Notes: generated by a model from the letters alone, not told the origin. A DNA stretch of 64,000 nt from Neobacillus paridis (GCF_016765675.1 NZ_JAESWB010000025.1:62001-126000), one strand, 5' to 3'; positions 1 through 8,760 are shown, counted from the first letter of the stretch. A program made the numbers and translations.

Positions 1-28
1 CCAATTTCACCATGAAAGTTAAATACCC
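1..28 (+). mobile_element. Right terminal inverted repeat of an ISL3-type element
   Basis: The first 28 bases read outward as an ISL3-type right end: a GAAAGTTAAATACCC-like terminus preceded by TTTCAC. The same terminus closes the elements at 40902 and 2818. The rest of the element lies left of the window. It was probably inserted into the reading frame that resumes at 29. Confidence 0.6.
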
Positions 29-243
29 ATTATGTATGTCCGAAATGTGAGTCATGGTCAGATTATACGATGATTCCTACAGGAAAAATATATGGCAATT
101 ATAGTGAACATCATTTGAATGAAGAATGCAAATGTAAAAAGTGTGGATGGATTGGTACGTTCGCAGATATGGTAAAAGTGAACAGTTATTCACAATCATA
201 TGATCAAATTAAAAACAGTAATACCAAAACAAGGGGAAATTAA
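29..243 (+). pseudogene. 3' fragment of a zinc-ribbon phage protein
   Basis: An open frame runs from the IS end to a TAA at 241-243. It encodes a peptide with CPKC at its start and CKCKKC further on, typical of a small zinc ribbon. The 5' part is missing because the IS end abuts it at base 28, so this is the downstream half of an interrupted gene. Function unknown. Confidence 0.5.
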
Positions 244-376
244 TTCATACATAAATGAGCCAGTGTTGGATAGAGTTACTTATAATGCTTTTGATTCTAA
301 AGCAATTGGGATAATCACTGATGCTATTGAAGTAGATAATGGATTAATGGGGAAGTTTCTGCAATATCTTTATTGA
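239..376 (+). pseudogene. Degenerate small phage ORF, probably frameshifted
   Basis: One frame encodes a peptide containing PVLDRVTYNAFDSKAIGI and stops at 376. The sense continues in other frames downstream (GEVSAISLLISE, then KISVIRIGKIENKN up to about 510). I see no ATG with a ribosome site. This looks like a frameshifted remnant of one gene of about 90 residues; its identity is not recognised. Confidence 0.3.
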
Positions 377-561
377 TTTCTGAATAAAGAATCGTTATAT
401 TTATTAAGAAGCCCAATGGATAAATGGAAAAATTTCAGTAATTAGAATTGGTAAAATAGAAAATAAAAACAATAAAAATCCAGAATGTGTTTATATATGA
501 TTTGATTTTTATATGCATTAAAAGCACTCTTTTATTCGATAAATCAAAGGGGGAAATGATA

Positions 562-738
562 ATGAAAAGTAAATATAAAGTAACATATAGTAGTGCCACA
601 AATCCAAGTCAAACATATGTTGATAGTTATGAAATGTTTGAATTAGCATTGGAAAGATATGATAAAGTGATTGAACAATTTGATACTTTTGCAGATGTAA
701 AATTAATTGTTGAAACTGTAATAATGTATAAGGCTTAA
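562..738 (+). CDS. Small conserved-type phage protein, unknown function
   Basis: A 58-residue ORF starts at ATG 562 behind AAAGGGGGAAATGAT, which is a much better start than the upstream in-frame ATG at 487. The N-terminus (MKSKYKVTYSSA) is followed by an amphipathic helical part rich in Tyr and Glu. No domain recognised. It lies in a run of small + strand genes. Confidence 0.6.
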   Translation: MKSKYKVTYSSATNPSQTYVDSYEMFELALERYDKVIEQFDTFADVKLIVETVIMYKA

Positions 739-781
739 AATAACAGTTTTAAAAGAATAAGTAGGATGGAGTAACAAAATA

Positions 782-1003
782 ATGAAAACTGAAAAACAAA
801 ACATTAGAGGAATAAAATTAATTGATAATATCATCAAATCAAAAGAAACTTATTCTTTGTACTTCAATGGCAAAGAACTTAGTGATTTAGCTGCAATTGA
901 TAACTTCAAATGGTACAGTGTTGAGAAAAAGGCTAATAATTTGTATATCAAGGAAATTGATTTTACACAAACAGATGATAGAAGCCATTCCCTATTGCAA
1001 TAA
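782..1003 (+). CDS. Small phage protein, unknown function
   Basis: 73 residues, ATG at 782, with the ribosome site GGATGGAG upstream. The middle has a FNGKELSDLAAIDNFKWYSV stretch, suggesting a compact alpha/beta fold. Hydrophilic, with no membrane segment or cysteines. Likely co-transcribed with its small neighbours. Confidence 0.6.
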   Translation: MKTEKQNIRGIKLIDNIIKSKETYSLYFNGKELSDLAAIDNFKWYSVEKKANNLYIKEIDFTQTDDRSHSLLQ

Positions 1004-1041
1004 TGTAATAGGGATAATTTATAAAAAGGAGAGAAAAATAA

Positions 1042-1200
1042 ATGGTCAAAATTAACGGATGTATCCCATATAAATCAAGAAAGGAACGTAGGAAGATTTA
1101 CTATGATTTAAAGAAAGAATTCGGTGATACGTTAGAAATTGAGTTTGTTGATAACTTAATCATTTATTCAGCTATCATGGCAAGAACTTTTATCGCATAA
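1042..1200 (+). CDS. Small basic phage protein
   Basis: 52 residues starting at ATG 1042 after AAAAAGGAGAGAAAAATAA, a strong ribosome site. The N-terminal half is very basic (KSRKERRKIYYDLKKE) and the C-terminal half hydrophobic, so nucleic-acid or membrane contact is possible. No family recognised. Confidence 0.55.
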   Translation: MVKINGCIPYKSRKERRKIYYDLKKEFGDTLEIEFVDNLIIYSAIMARTFIA

Positions 1201-1308
1201 TTTGCCGGTAATTGAAAAATGCGAAATTAATGAAAATTAATTGAATGTAAAGGTGGAGTGTGTTATGATTATTAAGGATGGATAAATAAATATAAAGAGG
1301 TGAATATA

Positions 1309-1506
1309 ATGAACATTGCATCTATGCAAAAATACAAACATACAAAACAATATCAATATTATTATGGTCTAAAAATGGCAAGTAACTCATCTATGACAGA
1401 TGCAATGTCGTACCAGTCGCAGCCTAAACAAACTAATACATATGATATCAGAAAAGCAATGATCAAGGGCTATATGGAATTACTATCAAATTATAAGGGT
1501 GAATGA
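1309..1506 (+). CDS. Small phage protein, unknown function
   Basis: 65 residues from ATG 1309, preceded by AAAGAGGTGAATATA; an in-frame GTG at 1300 lies inside the ribosome site and is less likely. Rich in Tyr, Gln and Ser, hydrophilic. The stop is followed almost at once by the next start (1508), suggesting translational coupling. Confidence 0.55.
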   Translation: MNIASMQKYKHTKQYQYYYGLKMASNSSMTDAMSYQSQPKQTNTYDIRKAMIKGYMELLSNYKGE

Positions 1507-1507
1507 T

Positions 1508-1669
1508 ATGAAAGTGTACAAGATTGAAGGTAACTTAACAGTGCATAATGATTCAATTAGTCACCAAGAATTACTATATATTTTATTTACAGAATTAGCA
1601 AAAATGAATGTTCATTTTTCTGGGATGACTAAAGAGATAAATAATAAAGACAGATGTATTACACAGTAG
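1508..1669 (+). CDS. Small phage protein, unknown function
   Basis: 53 residues, ATG 1508, one base after the previous stop; the ribosome site TAAGGGTGA lies inside the end of the upstream gene. A helical stretch (HQELLYILFTELAKMNVHF) resembles a small helical binding domain. Not recognised further. Confidence 0.5.
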   Translation: MKVYKIEGNLTVHNDSISHQELLYILFTELAKMNVHFSGMTKEINNKDRCITQ

Positions 1670-1703
1670 ATAAATGTTGTGACAGAAAGGAGAACGGATT
1701 AAG

Positions 1704-1847
1704 GTGGACAATAAATGTGGTAATTGCACGTTTGCCATACCTCTTAACAACAGTGTGTTGAAGTGTACAAACAAGAACAGTGGATACTACAAAGTATGTG
1801 ATAGAACGCTTGCGTGCGACAAGTTTGCTACACATTCCGACCCATGA
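1704..1847 (+). CDS. Small cysteine-rich protein
   Basis: 47 residues from GTG 1704 behind AAAGGAGAACGGATTAAG. It has five cysteines (CGNC, then single Cys in LKCT, KVCD and LACD), which suggests a metal-binding knuckle. A short phage accessory gene of unknown role. Confidence 0.5.
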   Translation: MDNKCGNCTFAIPLNNSVLKCTNKNSGYYKVCDRTLACDKFATHSDP

Positions 1848-1875
1848 TGCGCAGTAAAGGATTGGAGGGAATTTC

Positions 1876-2037
1876 ATGAAAAATACCTTGGGCGACTTAA
1901 ATAATCACTTATTCGCTCAATTAGAAAGATTAAGCGATGAAGAATTAAAGGGTGAAGCATTAAAAGAAGAGATTGAACGTTCTAAAGCGTACAGTAAAAA
2001 ATTTCATACAAACTATGGATGGATACAAAGATATTGA
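1876..2037 (+). pseudogene. Phage helical protein truncated by IS junction
   Basis: ATG 1876 follows TTGGAGGGAATTTC. The first about 38 residues ([20 protein letters not shown]..., [17 protein letters not shown]) resemble a small helical protein common in Firmicute phages. From about 1985 the DNA switches to ISL3 transposase sequence in another frame, so the natural C-terminus is lost and the frame ends in an IS-derived tail at TGA 2035. Confidence 0.6.
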
Positions 2038-2818
2038 AGTAGTTACTATGGATATGTGGAGTGGTTATAAGTATGCTGTAAATGAACTCATACCAGAAGC
2101 ATTTGTTGTAATAGATAAATTCCATGTTGTCCAATACACTATTAGAGCATTAGACGCTATAAGAATACAGGTTAAGAAGTCACTACCTAAGAATGACCAA
2201 AGACTTATAACTTACGATAGATGGGTATTACTAAAGAATAAGGAAGATTTACAACCTGCTGAAATAGAAAAGCGTGATATGTGGTTTAGACATTTCCCAG
2301 AGTTAGAACAAGCATATTGGCTTAAAGAAACTATGAGAGATGTATATAACCTATCACAAGACCGATATGAAGCATTTCAGCGTTTCTATGAATGGGAAAA
2401 GTCTATACCAGATAGTTTTGCAGAGTTTAAAGAAATACAAAAGACATTTAATAACTGTAAGCAAGAGATATTCAACTACTTTATTAAGCCTTATACTAAT
2501 GCTTATACAGAAAGTGTAAATAATATCATTAAGTCTATTGAAAAAGCAGGTAAAGGATATTCCTTTGAAGTATTAAGAGCCAAAATATTATATGGAACTA
2601 ATGCTACAAAGAAACCTAAGTTTGATAAGAAGATGAATTTTCATACATTCGACCATACGCTTTATGGTGGTTTTAATAATTATCAAGGTATTGAGGTTGA
2701 AGATAGAAGTTCTATTATTGAGGGGTTTGGGGTAGACCTTCTCACATTAAGTAATATTTTGGAAGGAAAAAATAAATAGGGTTTAAATGCCCTATTTCAC
2801 CCTTAAAGTTAATTATCC
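1985..2818 (+). mobile_element. Remnant of an ISL3-family insertion sequence
   Basis: An open frame ending at TAG 2777-2779 matches the C-terminal about 260 residues of the complete ISL3-family transposase at 56732-58105. Shared blocks include VTMDM.SGY, FHVVQ and NAYTESVNNIIK, and the DDE catalytic core is partly retained. The N-terminal zinc and helix-turn-helix part is missing. The right inverted repeat (TTTCACCCTTAAAGTTAA) ends near 2818. A left end is not adjacent, so the 5' half was deleted and fused to the phage gene at 1876. Confidence 0.8.
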
Positions 2819-2824
2819 AGGAAA

Positions 2825-3022
2825 TTGAATTATGACGAATTAATAAATAGTATTGTATTTTATGCAGTGTATAGTTTGGGGATTTTAGCAGTTTTATTAA
2901 CAGTTGTTTGGTTATGGTCAATTGGACTTAATTTTATTTACAAACGAATAAAAGCAACTCACAACTTTTTTGAATATTTTTGCTACAGAAAAGAATTTAT
3001 TAAATGGATAAAATCGAAATAA
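2825..3022 (+). CDS. Small single-pass membrane protein, start uncertain
   Basis: 65 codons from TTG 2825. Residues about 9-37 form a hydrophobic helix (FYAVYSLGILAVLLTVVWLW); the rest is basic and probably cytoplasmic. The start lies right at the IS right end, so the original 5' end may have been displaced. The terminator at 3039 closes this unit. Confidence 0.45.
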   Translation: MNYDELINSIVFYAVYSLGILAVLLTVVWLWSIGLNFIYKRIKATHNFFEYFCYRKEFIKWIKSK

Positions 3023-3038
3023 AAAACTGATTTTATGG

Positions 3039-3068
3039 GAGATATTTTTCAAAAATATCTCTTTTTTT
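3039..3068 (+). terminator. Rho-independent terminator
   Basis: GAGATATTTTT (3039-3049) and AAAATATCTC (3052-3061) form a tight hairpin with a 2-base loop, followed by seven T. It separates the left small-gene cluster from the lysogeny module. Confidence 0.85.
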
Positions 3069-3207
3069 ATGGAAATATTTTGATTATATACATTTACATT
3101 TTATTTATACAATGATATACTGTAGTTAAGAAAAAATATATAAATAATGTTTAACGATTAAACAAAATGTATATACTAATAATAATGAAAATTGGGGGAT
3201 GAAAAAC

Positions 3208-3354
3208 ATGATGCTAGTAGATATACTTGGATGGGTTCGCAGAAATATTAAACATATGAATGATTTTGAACAGAGAAAACTTCTTAATGATATTAATGAA
3301 ATTAAATTAATATTAGAGCGAAATTTAAAAATTAATATGGAAAGGGTTAGTTAA
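3208..3354 (+). CDS. Small protein preceding the lysogeny recombinase
   Basis: 48 residues from ATG 3208, after GGGGGATGAAAAAC. Charged and helical (DFEQRKLLNDINEIKLILERN). Its TAA ends one base before the recombinase ATG at 3356, so the two are very likely translated together. It may be a partner or small regulator of the recombinase; that is inference from position only. Confidence 0.55.
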   Translation: MMLVDILGWVRRNIKHMNDFEQRKLLNDINEIKLILERNLKINMERVS

Positions 3355-3355
3355 A

Positions 3356-4456
3356 ATGAATGCAAATGCTCATAAATTAGAAAAGTTGGAAAATGTACGG
3401 ATACTTGAACATATTAATAGTTATTTTAAAGAATTGAATAGAAATAACAGGGATTATGAAGATTATTATGATAATCAGCAATCAAAAACACAATTAGCAT
3501 ATGAATCAGATGTAAGACTTTTTTTTAGAATAGTTAAGATGAAAGAAAAAGGGTCAGAATTAGAATACTTGAGTTTAGATGATTTACAATTAACACTTGA
3601 TGACTTGGAATACTTTAAACAAGAATTATGCGATATGAGAAATGAAGATGGAAAATATACTTATAAGAACAAGTCGATAAATAGGAAACTTGCAGCAATA
3701 AAATCATTCGCTAGAGGAATGGCGAAGCGAAAGATAGATGGAGAACCATTAATTAAAGATGTTTCGTTTTTATCATTAGTTACTTCGGAAAAAGTTAAGG
3801 AATCACATTACGGAGCATTAAGTATCGAAGAATGTTTTGAGATGGCAGAATGGTGTTTAACTGAAAGAGAAAAAGGTGAAATTAAACGTTTAGCAGTTCT
3901 ATTTAGTTTAGATACTTGTATTAGGAAATCAGCACTTCTCAGACTTAAATGGACAGATTTCACAGAAAAGGAAGATGGTTACGAAGTTAAAGGAATTGAT
4001 AAAGGAAATAGTGAATTTAGACAGTTAATATCAAAAGAATTTTATAATGAATTATTAACAATAAAAAAAGAAAATAGTCAATATGTATTTAATATTAGTA
4101 GTGATTCACTTGATAATATGATGATCAGATATAGAAAAGCATTTAATATACCAAAGGAGAGAAGAATCGTCTGGCATTCCATACGTAAAACTGGTGTAAC
4201 TTTCAGATTTCGTTTGACTAATGATATTATGGAAGCTAAACGTGCCGCAGGACATAAATCAATCACAACGACTCAGATTTACATCGAAGATCAAGATTAC
4301 GGTCAAATAGGGGCAGTTTCATCAGCAGGTAAAATTGATATGGAATTATATAAGAATGTTGATTTAAAAACACTTGTTGAAGCAATTAGTATGATGAAAA
4401 AGGATAATATTTTAATTTTAAATATGAAAATTCAAGAAATATTAAGAAATAAATAA
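3356..4456 (+). CDS. yopP: Tyrosine recombinase family protein, YopP-like
   Basis: 366 residues. The N-terminal half is a helical core-binding (SAM-like) domain; the C-terminal half is a phage-integrase domain. The catalytic set appears complete: Arg in DTCIRKSAL, HSIR (His and second Arg), AAGHKSIT (third His) and a Tyr in TQIYIEDQDY. SPbeta has a comparable gene, yopP, next to yopQ and yopR, and the order here is the same. The true integrase is the serine recombinase at 59755, so this protein more likely acts in lysogeny control or DNA resolution. The family call is firm; the role is inferred from SPbeta. Confidence 0.75.
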   Translation: MNANAHKLEKLENVRILEHINSYFKELNRNNRDYEDYYDNQQSKTQLAYESDVRLFFRIVKMKEKGSELEYLSLDDLQLTLDDLEYFKQELCDMRNEDGKYTYKNKSINRKLAAIKSFARGMAKRKIDGEPLIKDVSFLSLVTSEKVKESHYGALSIEECFEMAEWCLTEREKGEIKRLAVLFSLDTCIRKSALLRLKWTDFTEKEDGYEVKGIDKGNSEFRQLISKEFYNELLTIKKENSQYVFNISSDSLDNMMIRYRKAFNIPKERRIVWHSIRKTGVTFRFRLTNDIMEAKRAAGHKSITTTQIYIEDQDYGQIGAVSSAGKIDMELYKNVDLKTLVEAISMMKKDNILILNMKIQEILRNK

Positions 4457-4479
4457 CGCAAATAAAACGAATATTATTG

Positions 4480-4508
4480 TTTACAAATATAACTAAAACT
4501 AATAAAAT
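4480..4508 (+). promoter_or_regulatory. Promoter upstream of yopQ-like gene
   Basis: TTTACA (4480-4485), a 17-bp spacer and TAAAAT (4503-4508) fit a sigma-A promoter. It sits about 50 bp before the ATG at 4557 and could drive the yopQ-mrpR pair. Confidence 0.5.
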
Positions 4509-4556
4509 GAATTTGAGTATAAATATATTTATACTTGATAGAGAGGTGGATATTAT

Positions 4557-5903
4557 ATGTTAAAAGAAAGAAAGGAATTAGAACAGAGTTTAATTGAAGT
4601 TATTCAAACGTCAAATTTAAAAACGCAAAAAAGAAAAGTGAATGACATAAAAAAGCATCTGGCATCTAATTACAATATTATTGATGTTCAAGGATGGCTA
4701 AATGATCCTGAGAGTAAATTACCTGAATTAGATATTCGTGAATTACTTTTATTCAGTGAGCAGATATACTCTAAGAGTGATGTTGAAGAAATAAATCCGA
4801 TCAATTATTTTACGGAGAATGAATTTAAAGAAGCTAGAAGGTTTAATGGATTGCTTAATAATCAAGAAGAAATTAATTTTCCATTAACATTTAGTAATGC
4901 AACAGTGGTAGGAAATAATGCGTATATGGTAACAATGAGTATTAAGACTATAACAAAGTTATTAAATAATAATTTAATTTATTATAATTTTGAAACGCAA
5001 CGTGAAGCTAAATTTGTAAAGAGAAAAGATAAAATTATTATTGAACCTACTTTGAATAAAAATAGCGTTAAAGAGATTACAGAACATTTATTACAAGGAA
5101 CACTAGTACCAACTGTTCTTGTTTTTAACTGTGAGACACGTAGTACTGATGATGCTTCTGGAGAAGAAATTATATATAATAGTAAGAATTTAGAATTAAC
5201 TATAACAAAGGGAACACGAGTAAGTATAACGGATGGTTTCCACCGCATAACAGCAAGTAGAAATGCATTACAAATTGATCCAGAGTTAGATTTTAACTTT
5301 GCGGTTCTTCTAACTAATTATAATACTAAAAAAGCGCAACAGTACATGGCACAGATTAGTAAAGCAAATGCTATATCTAAAACAAGAATTGCCGAACTTG
5401 AAGCGAAAAGACTTAGTGATAACGTAATGCAACAAATTAGAGAAGAATCAGAATTAAAAGGACGTATTTCTCATACAAATAGGATTCATTCACTAAATCG
5501 TGAGTTAACTACCTATAAGGTATTAGCAGATACTATTGATGAAGAATTTAAGTTAGAAACGAAAATAGATGCAATGAATGTTGGAGACTTTTTAGTATCT
5601 TATTTTGATCATCTTATTGGTTCGTATCCAAATGAATTTATCAACAAAATTGAAGAAACGAGAGCAAATTCACTTATTAATGACTCTAATATGTTTGTTG
5701 GGTATGTCGTATTGGCAAGAAAGATGTTTGAAGCAAAGATTCCAGCAAAAGAAGTAAGAGAATATATTAAAGATATTGATTTTAGTAAAGAATATTGGAA
5801 ATCAAAAGGAATATTAGACAAAAATGGAAATTTAGAAAGAACTCCTAAAGTGAGAAAACAAATTAAACAATTTTTTAATGATATAGAAATTAAGAAGAAG
5901 TAA
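4557..5903 (+). CDS. yopQ: YopQ-like protein with DGxHR motif
   Basis: 448 residues, ATG 4557 behind GAGAGGTGG. The central part contains ITDGFHRITASRNAL and then YNTKKAQQYMAQISKANAISKTR. This resembles the DGQHR core of DndB/ParB-related proteins, which bind nucleotides or DNA. Size and position (between the recombinase and the MrpR-like gene) match SPbeta YopQ (about 460 residues), which takes part in lysogeny management. No signal peptide or membrane segment. Biochemical role unknown; the DndB/ParB likeness is motif-level only. Confidence 0.65.
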   Translation: MLKERKELEQSLIEVIQTSNLKTQKRKVNDIKKHLASNYNIIDVQGWLNDPESKLPELDIRELLLFSEQIYSKSDVEEINPINYFTENEFKEARRFNGLLNNQEEINFPLTFSNATVVGNNAYMVTMSIKTITKLLNNNLIYYNFETQREAKFVKRKDKIIIEPTLNKNSVKEITEHLLQGTLVPTVLVFNCETRSTDDASGEEIIYNSKNLELTITKGTRVSITDGFHRITASRNALQIDPELDFNFAVLLTNYNTKKAQQYMAQISKANAISKTRIAELEAKRLSDNVMQQIREESELKGRISHTNRIHSLNRELTTYKVLADTIDEEFKLETKIDAMNVGDFLVSYFDHLIGSYPNEFINKIEETRANSLINDSNMFVGYVVLARKMFEAKIPAKEVREYIKDIDFSKEYWKSKGILDKNGNLERTPKVRKQIKQFFNDIEIKKK

Positions 5904-5935
5904 AAAAACTAAAAATAATGTATAGGGTGATTAAT

Positions 5936-6928
5936 ATGAAAGAATTATACAATGAGGAATTGAAGGAAAAATTCTTATCAACTTATAATAATGAGCCTAC
6001 TCAAGAAACTATAAGAAATGTATTTAGAAAAACTTATTTGATTGAAAATACTTTAGAAAAAGATATGTTTGATATGAATTTAACGCAATTGGGTAAATGT
6101 ATCGAGAATACAAATCCTAGTACATCAAACGCAGCTAGAGCAAACATGAGATTTATTTCAAATTACCTAACCTGGTGTACTGAAAATGGTTATAGGAAAT
6201 CAAATATTAATCCATTAAAAACAATTGATGTAGATTGGGCAGATCAATTCATTGACAAAACAAAAAAGATACATTTTAGTTATAATGAATTCATTAATCT
6301 TTTAGAAGATAAAATAATAATGAATTATCAAGATAAAGCATTAATGATGCTTATGTGGAATGGTATTATTGGGGAAGAATTTAGTCAACTTAGAGATTTA
6401 AAATATACAGACATAAACTTTGATAATCATACCATATATGTAAAAGAGCGTGATTACCATGTTCCTGTTGATAAAAAGACATTATATTACCTAGAAAAGA
6501 CCAATAATGAAAAAACATATTATAATTACAACCAGGTTACAAAAGAATTTAATGAAAAAGAACTTTTAGAAAGTCCTTATGTATTCAAGATAGTAAAATC
6601 TCCAAGAGGAGAACCAAATAAACCAGTTGGACATAATTTAATTTATAGGAGAATTCATATTTTAAAAGAACTTCTTGAATTACATTATTTAACTCCTCAA
6701 AGTATAAAACAATCTGGTATGATTTATGAATCTGTACAGCAATATATCATGAACGGTGAATTAGGATATAAACAATTTGAGGTTGTTGGTAATAAGTATG
6801 ATTATAGTAAAATAACAACAATTGATGGTAAATATGAATATTACAATACTTTCTTAATGAAGGAATTTATTAATCCAGAAAACATCAAAGAACTTTATAA
6901 TATCAATTTAGAAATAAAAATTAGATAA
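5936..6928 (+). CDS. mrpR: Master repressor candidate, MrpR (YopR)-like
   Basis: 330 residues from ATG 5936, with AGGGTGA six bases upstream; the in-frame ATG at 5918 precedes the ribosome site. It has the two-domain layout of a tyrosine recombinase, but the catalytic Arg is replaced (NGIIGEEFSQLRDL) and there is no HxxR or terminal Tyr. This is how SPbeta MrpR is built: a DNA-binding repressor that keeps the prophage silent. Third gene of the yopP-yopQ-yopR block. It probably binds the repeated promoter elements described elsewhere in this window (inference). Confidence 0.65.
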   Translation: MKELYNEELKEKFLSTYNNEPTQETIRNVFRKTYLIENTLEKDMFDMNLTQLGKCIENTNPSTSNAARANMRFISNYLTWCTENGYRKSNINPLKTIDVDWADQFIDKTKKIHFSYNEFINLLEDKIIMNYQDKALMMLMWNGIIGEEFSQLRDLKYTDINFDNHTIYVKERDYHVPVDKKTLYYLEKTNNEKTYYNYNQVTKEFNEKELLESPYVFKIVKSPRGEPNKPVGHNLIYRRIHILKELLELHYLTPQSIKQSGMIYESVQQYIMNGELGYKQFEVVGNKYDYSKITTIDGKYEYYNTFLMKEFINPENIKELYNINLEIKIR

Positions 6929-6962
6929 AATAATAATTCAATATCCATGTATTGCGTGGGTA

Positions 6963-6991
6963 TTGACTACATAATCAAATGTAATTATATA
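6963..6991 (+). promoter_or_regulatory. Strong sigma-A-like promoter
   Basis: TTGACT (6963-6968), exactly 17 bp, then TATATA (6986-6991). It lies just after the repressor gene. The region to about 7175 has no good ORF, only AT-rich sequence with TTCGAT/TTCGAC motifs that could be operator sites. A TnpB remnant follows. Confidence 0.5.
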
Positions 6992-7177
6992 AATAATAGT
7001 CATATGGAATATAAAAATAAATATGTCAACAATATTTATAAAAATTCAGTGACTTTAGTCACATGTTTTCGATAAATTATTTTTATATTCGACATGATTA
7101 TTGCTTATTTCGACATTATTAGACAATGACAAAAATAATTTAGAGTAGTAAAATTTATATGATGTAGATTAAAGTGT

Positions 7178-7558
7178 AATACAATTATTGTCGGGAATAA
7201 TAAAGATTGGAAACGAAATAGTCAAATGAGTAAAAACGTTAACCAATCATTTGTTGGGATTCCACATCAAATGTATATTGATCAACTTAAATATAAAGCT
7301 GAAAACGTAGGCATACAAGTAATAATCAATGAGGAATCTTATACAAGTAAATGTAGTTTTTTAGATAATGAAGAAATTAAAAAGCATAAAGAATATAAAG
7401 GTAAAAGAATTAAAAGAGGATTGTTTATAGGTTCAACAAAGAAATTGATTAATGCTGATGTAAATGGGGCTTATAATATTCTAAGAAAAGTATTCCCAAA
7501 TGCTTTTGCAAATGGGATAGAGGATGTAGGGTTGCATCCAGTTAGAGTAAATATCTGA
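7178..7558 (+). pseudogene. C-terminal fragment of TnpB (IS200/IS605 type)
   Basis: In-frame sequence from about 7178 (TIIVGNNKDWKRN...) to TGA 7556 matches the C-terminal third of TnpB. It has NQSFVGIPH, the YKAE.VGI block, the zinc-ribbon start NEESYTSKCSFLD and the last RuvC motif NADVNGAYNILRKVF. The N-terminus and the first two RuvC acids are absent, so it cannot be an active nuclease. It is unrelated in sequence detail to the Cas12f gene at 54329. Whether the 3' omegaRNA region is retained cannot be judged here. Confidence 0.8.
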
Positions 7559-7591
7559 GCGAAAGCATTGACGATATTGACTAACAAAAAT

Positions 7592-7636
7592 ACTTTAATA
7601 AAATTTTATATAATATTTGTATGATTTTATTAAAGT
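7592..7636. other. Perfect 13-bp inverted repeat
   Basis: ACTTTAATAAAAT (7592-7604) and ATTTTATTAAAGT (7624-7636) pair perfectly around a 19-base loop, just after the TnpB remnant. It could be a terminator, a transposon-end hairpin or an operator; no T-tract follows. Confidence 0.5.
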
Positions 7637-7700
7637 GTATACCTGGTAATATAAGAAATATTTTCTATTTAAATGCTTGTAATATGATAGCTTTTGATTT

Positions 7701-7732
7701 ATAATAAGAATACGAACATATATTCTTATTAT
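7701..7732. other. Perfect 12-bp inverted repeat
   Basis: ATAATAAGAATA (7701-7712) and TATTCTTATTAT (7721-7732) pair perfectly across 8 bases. The site lies about 80 bp before the gene at 7816. Operator or leader hairpin are both possible. Confidence 0.5.
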
Positions 7733-7815
7733 GATGGAGATGAATTATAAAATGAAATAAAATTTTCCTAATATTTATAAATAAAAATATATATAATCGT
7801 GGGGGTAAGATATTA

Positions 7816-8019
7816 ATGAATCATGCACAAGGGATAATTAAATTATATTTAGCTAAAGATACTGAAATGGGAGAGGAAGAGATATTAAAACATTTCCATA
7901 AAGATAATATGGTAGGTGCAAAATTAGAAATTACTCTATCAAATGGTGATCTACATAAAATGGATGTGCTGGAAGTGTTAGAAATGTGTTGGGAATACTT
8001 CGAATATGATGAAAAATAA
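7816..8019 (+). CDS. Small acidic phage protein
   Basis: 67 residues from ATG 7816 after GTGGGGGTAAGATATTA. Charged, with a histidine-containing stretch (EEEILKHFHKDNMVGAKLEI) and an acidic tail. Preceded by an AT-rich promoter-like stretch (TATATAAT near 7790). Function unknown. Confidence 0.55.
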   Translation: MNHAQGIIKLYLAKDTEMGEEEILKHFHKDNMVGAKLEITLSNGDLHKMDVLEVLEMCWEYFEYDEK

Positions 8020-8297
8020 AATAAAAAGTCACCAAGCTGAACACTTGATGACCACATTACAGTATAGAACAGTAACTTGCCGAGTAACTGTCTAAAATAT
8101 AATACCATGAATTTCTAAAAATAAAAATAATTTGTGACAAGTTTTATACAAAAATATACTTTTGACAACATGATTAATAAAAATAATAGACTAGTTTATA
8201 TTTTACTTACTTAACATTCACCTTAGATTTGCTTATAAAACTACATCTGGTGAGTGTTTTCTTTTGGAATAAAACTCAATATTAAAATAAATTTTAC
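8020..8297. other. Intergenic region with hairpins and a terminator
   Basis: No convincing gene. A nine-base hairpin with one mismatch (GTCACCAAG 8028-8036 / CTTGATGAC 8044-8052) lies at its start. A strong hairpin CATTCACC (8215-8222) / GGTGAGTG (8249-8256) followed by TTTTCTTTT looks like a rho-independent terminator. Confidence 0.55.
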
Positions 8298-8329
8298 TTG
8301 CTTTTTAATAAAAAATAAATTAATATAAT
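8298..8329 (+). promoter_or_regulatory. Phage-type promoter before 8363
   Basis: TTGCTT (8298-8303) with TAATAT 17 bp later (8321-8326), overlapping TATAAT (8324-8329), in the context AAATAAATTAATATAAT. The same arrangement recurs at 36669, 46005, 53226 and 53711. Confidence 0.55.
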
Positions 8330-8362
8330 AGTAGTTAAATATTTTAAGGAGCGTGATAAGAA

Positions 8363-8542
8363 ATGGACTTGGCTGAACAGAAAATTATAAATGCTATAGA
8401 TAGCTGCCAACGTGCATTAGACCATTTATATGAAGGAAATAAGAGGCTTGCTTTAGGTGATCTTGATTTTTTGCAAGATAAAATAATTGCCGCTAAATGG
8501 ACTTTAATACATCAAATTCAAGAAGAAGAAGGTGAAATATAA
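8363..8542 (+). CDS. Small helical phage protein
   Basis: 59 residues from ATG 8363 behind TTTTAAGGAGCGTGATAAGAA. Predicted all-helical (AEQKIINAIDSCQRALDHLYEG...). Its stop TAA overlaps the next start, suggesting coupled translation with the membrane protein at 8542. Confidence 0.55.
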   Translation: MDLAEQKIINAIDSCQRALDHLYEGNKRLALGDLDFLQDKIIAAKWTLIHQIQEEEGEI

Positions 8543-8706
8543 TGTTTAAATTATTTCAATTTTTTATTAAGATTATATTTTTATTATTGTTTATGGTTTG
8601 TTCTCCATTGATATTCATAATCTCTATTATTTATGCAAATTCAATGAAAGATGCATTTGAAGATACATTAGAAATAATATTTTTACCATTCCAAAATATT
8701 AATTAA
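8542..8706 (+). CDS. Small membrane protein
   Basis: 54 residues; the ATG at 8542 shares its A with the previous stop. Residues about 5-34 are strongly hydrophobic (IIFLLLFMVCSPLIFIISII), one transmembrane helix, followed by a short acidic amphipathic tail. Function unknown. Confidence 0.5.
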   Translation: MFKLFQFFIKIIFLLLFMVCSPLIFIISIIYANSMKDAFEDTLEIIFLPFQNIN

Positions 8707-8760
8707 TATTAGATTTATTTGTACATTAAAATTTGTGTTTTAAATAAATAAGAAAAGGGG

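Noticed and set aside
3356..4456. Tyrosine recombinase as the phage integrase
   Set aside because: The attR junction directly follows the large serine integrase. The tyrosine recombinase sits in the SPbeta-type lysogeny block far from the end.
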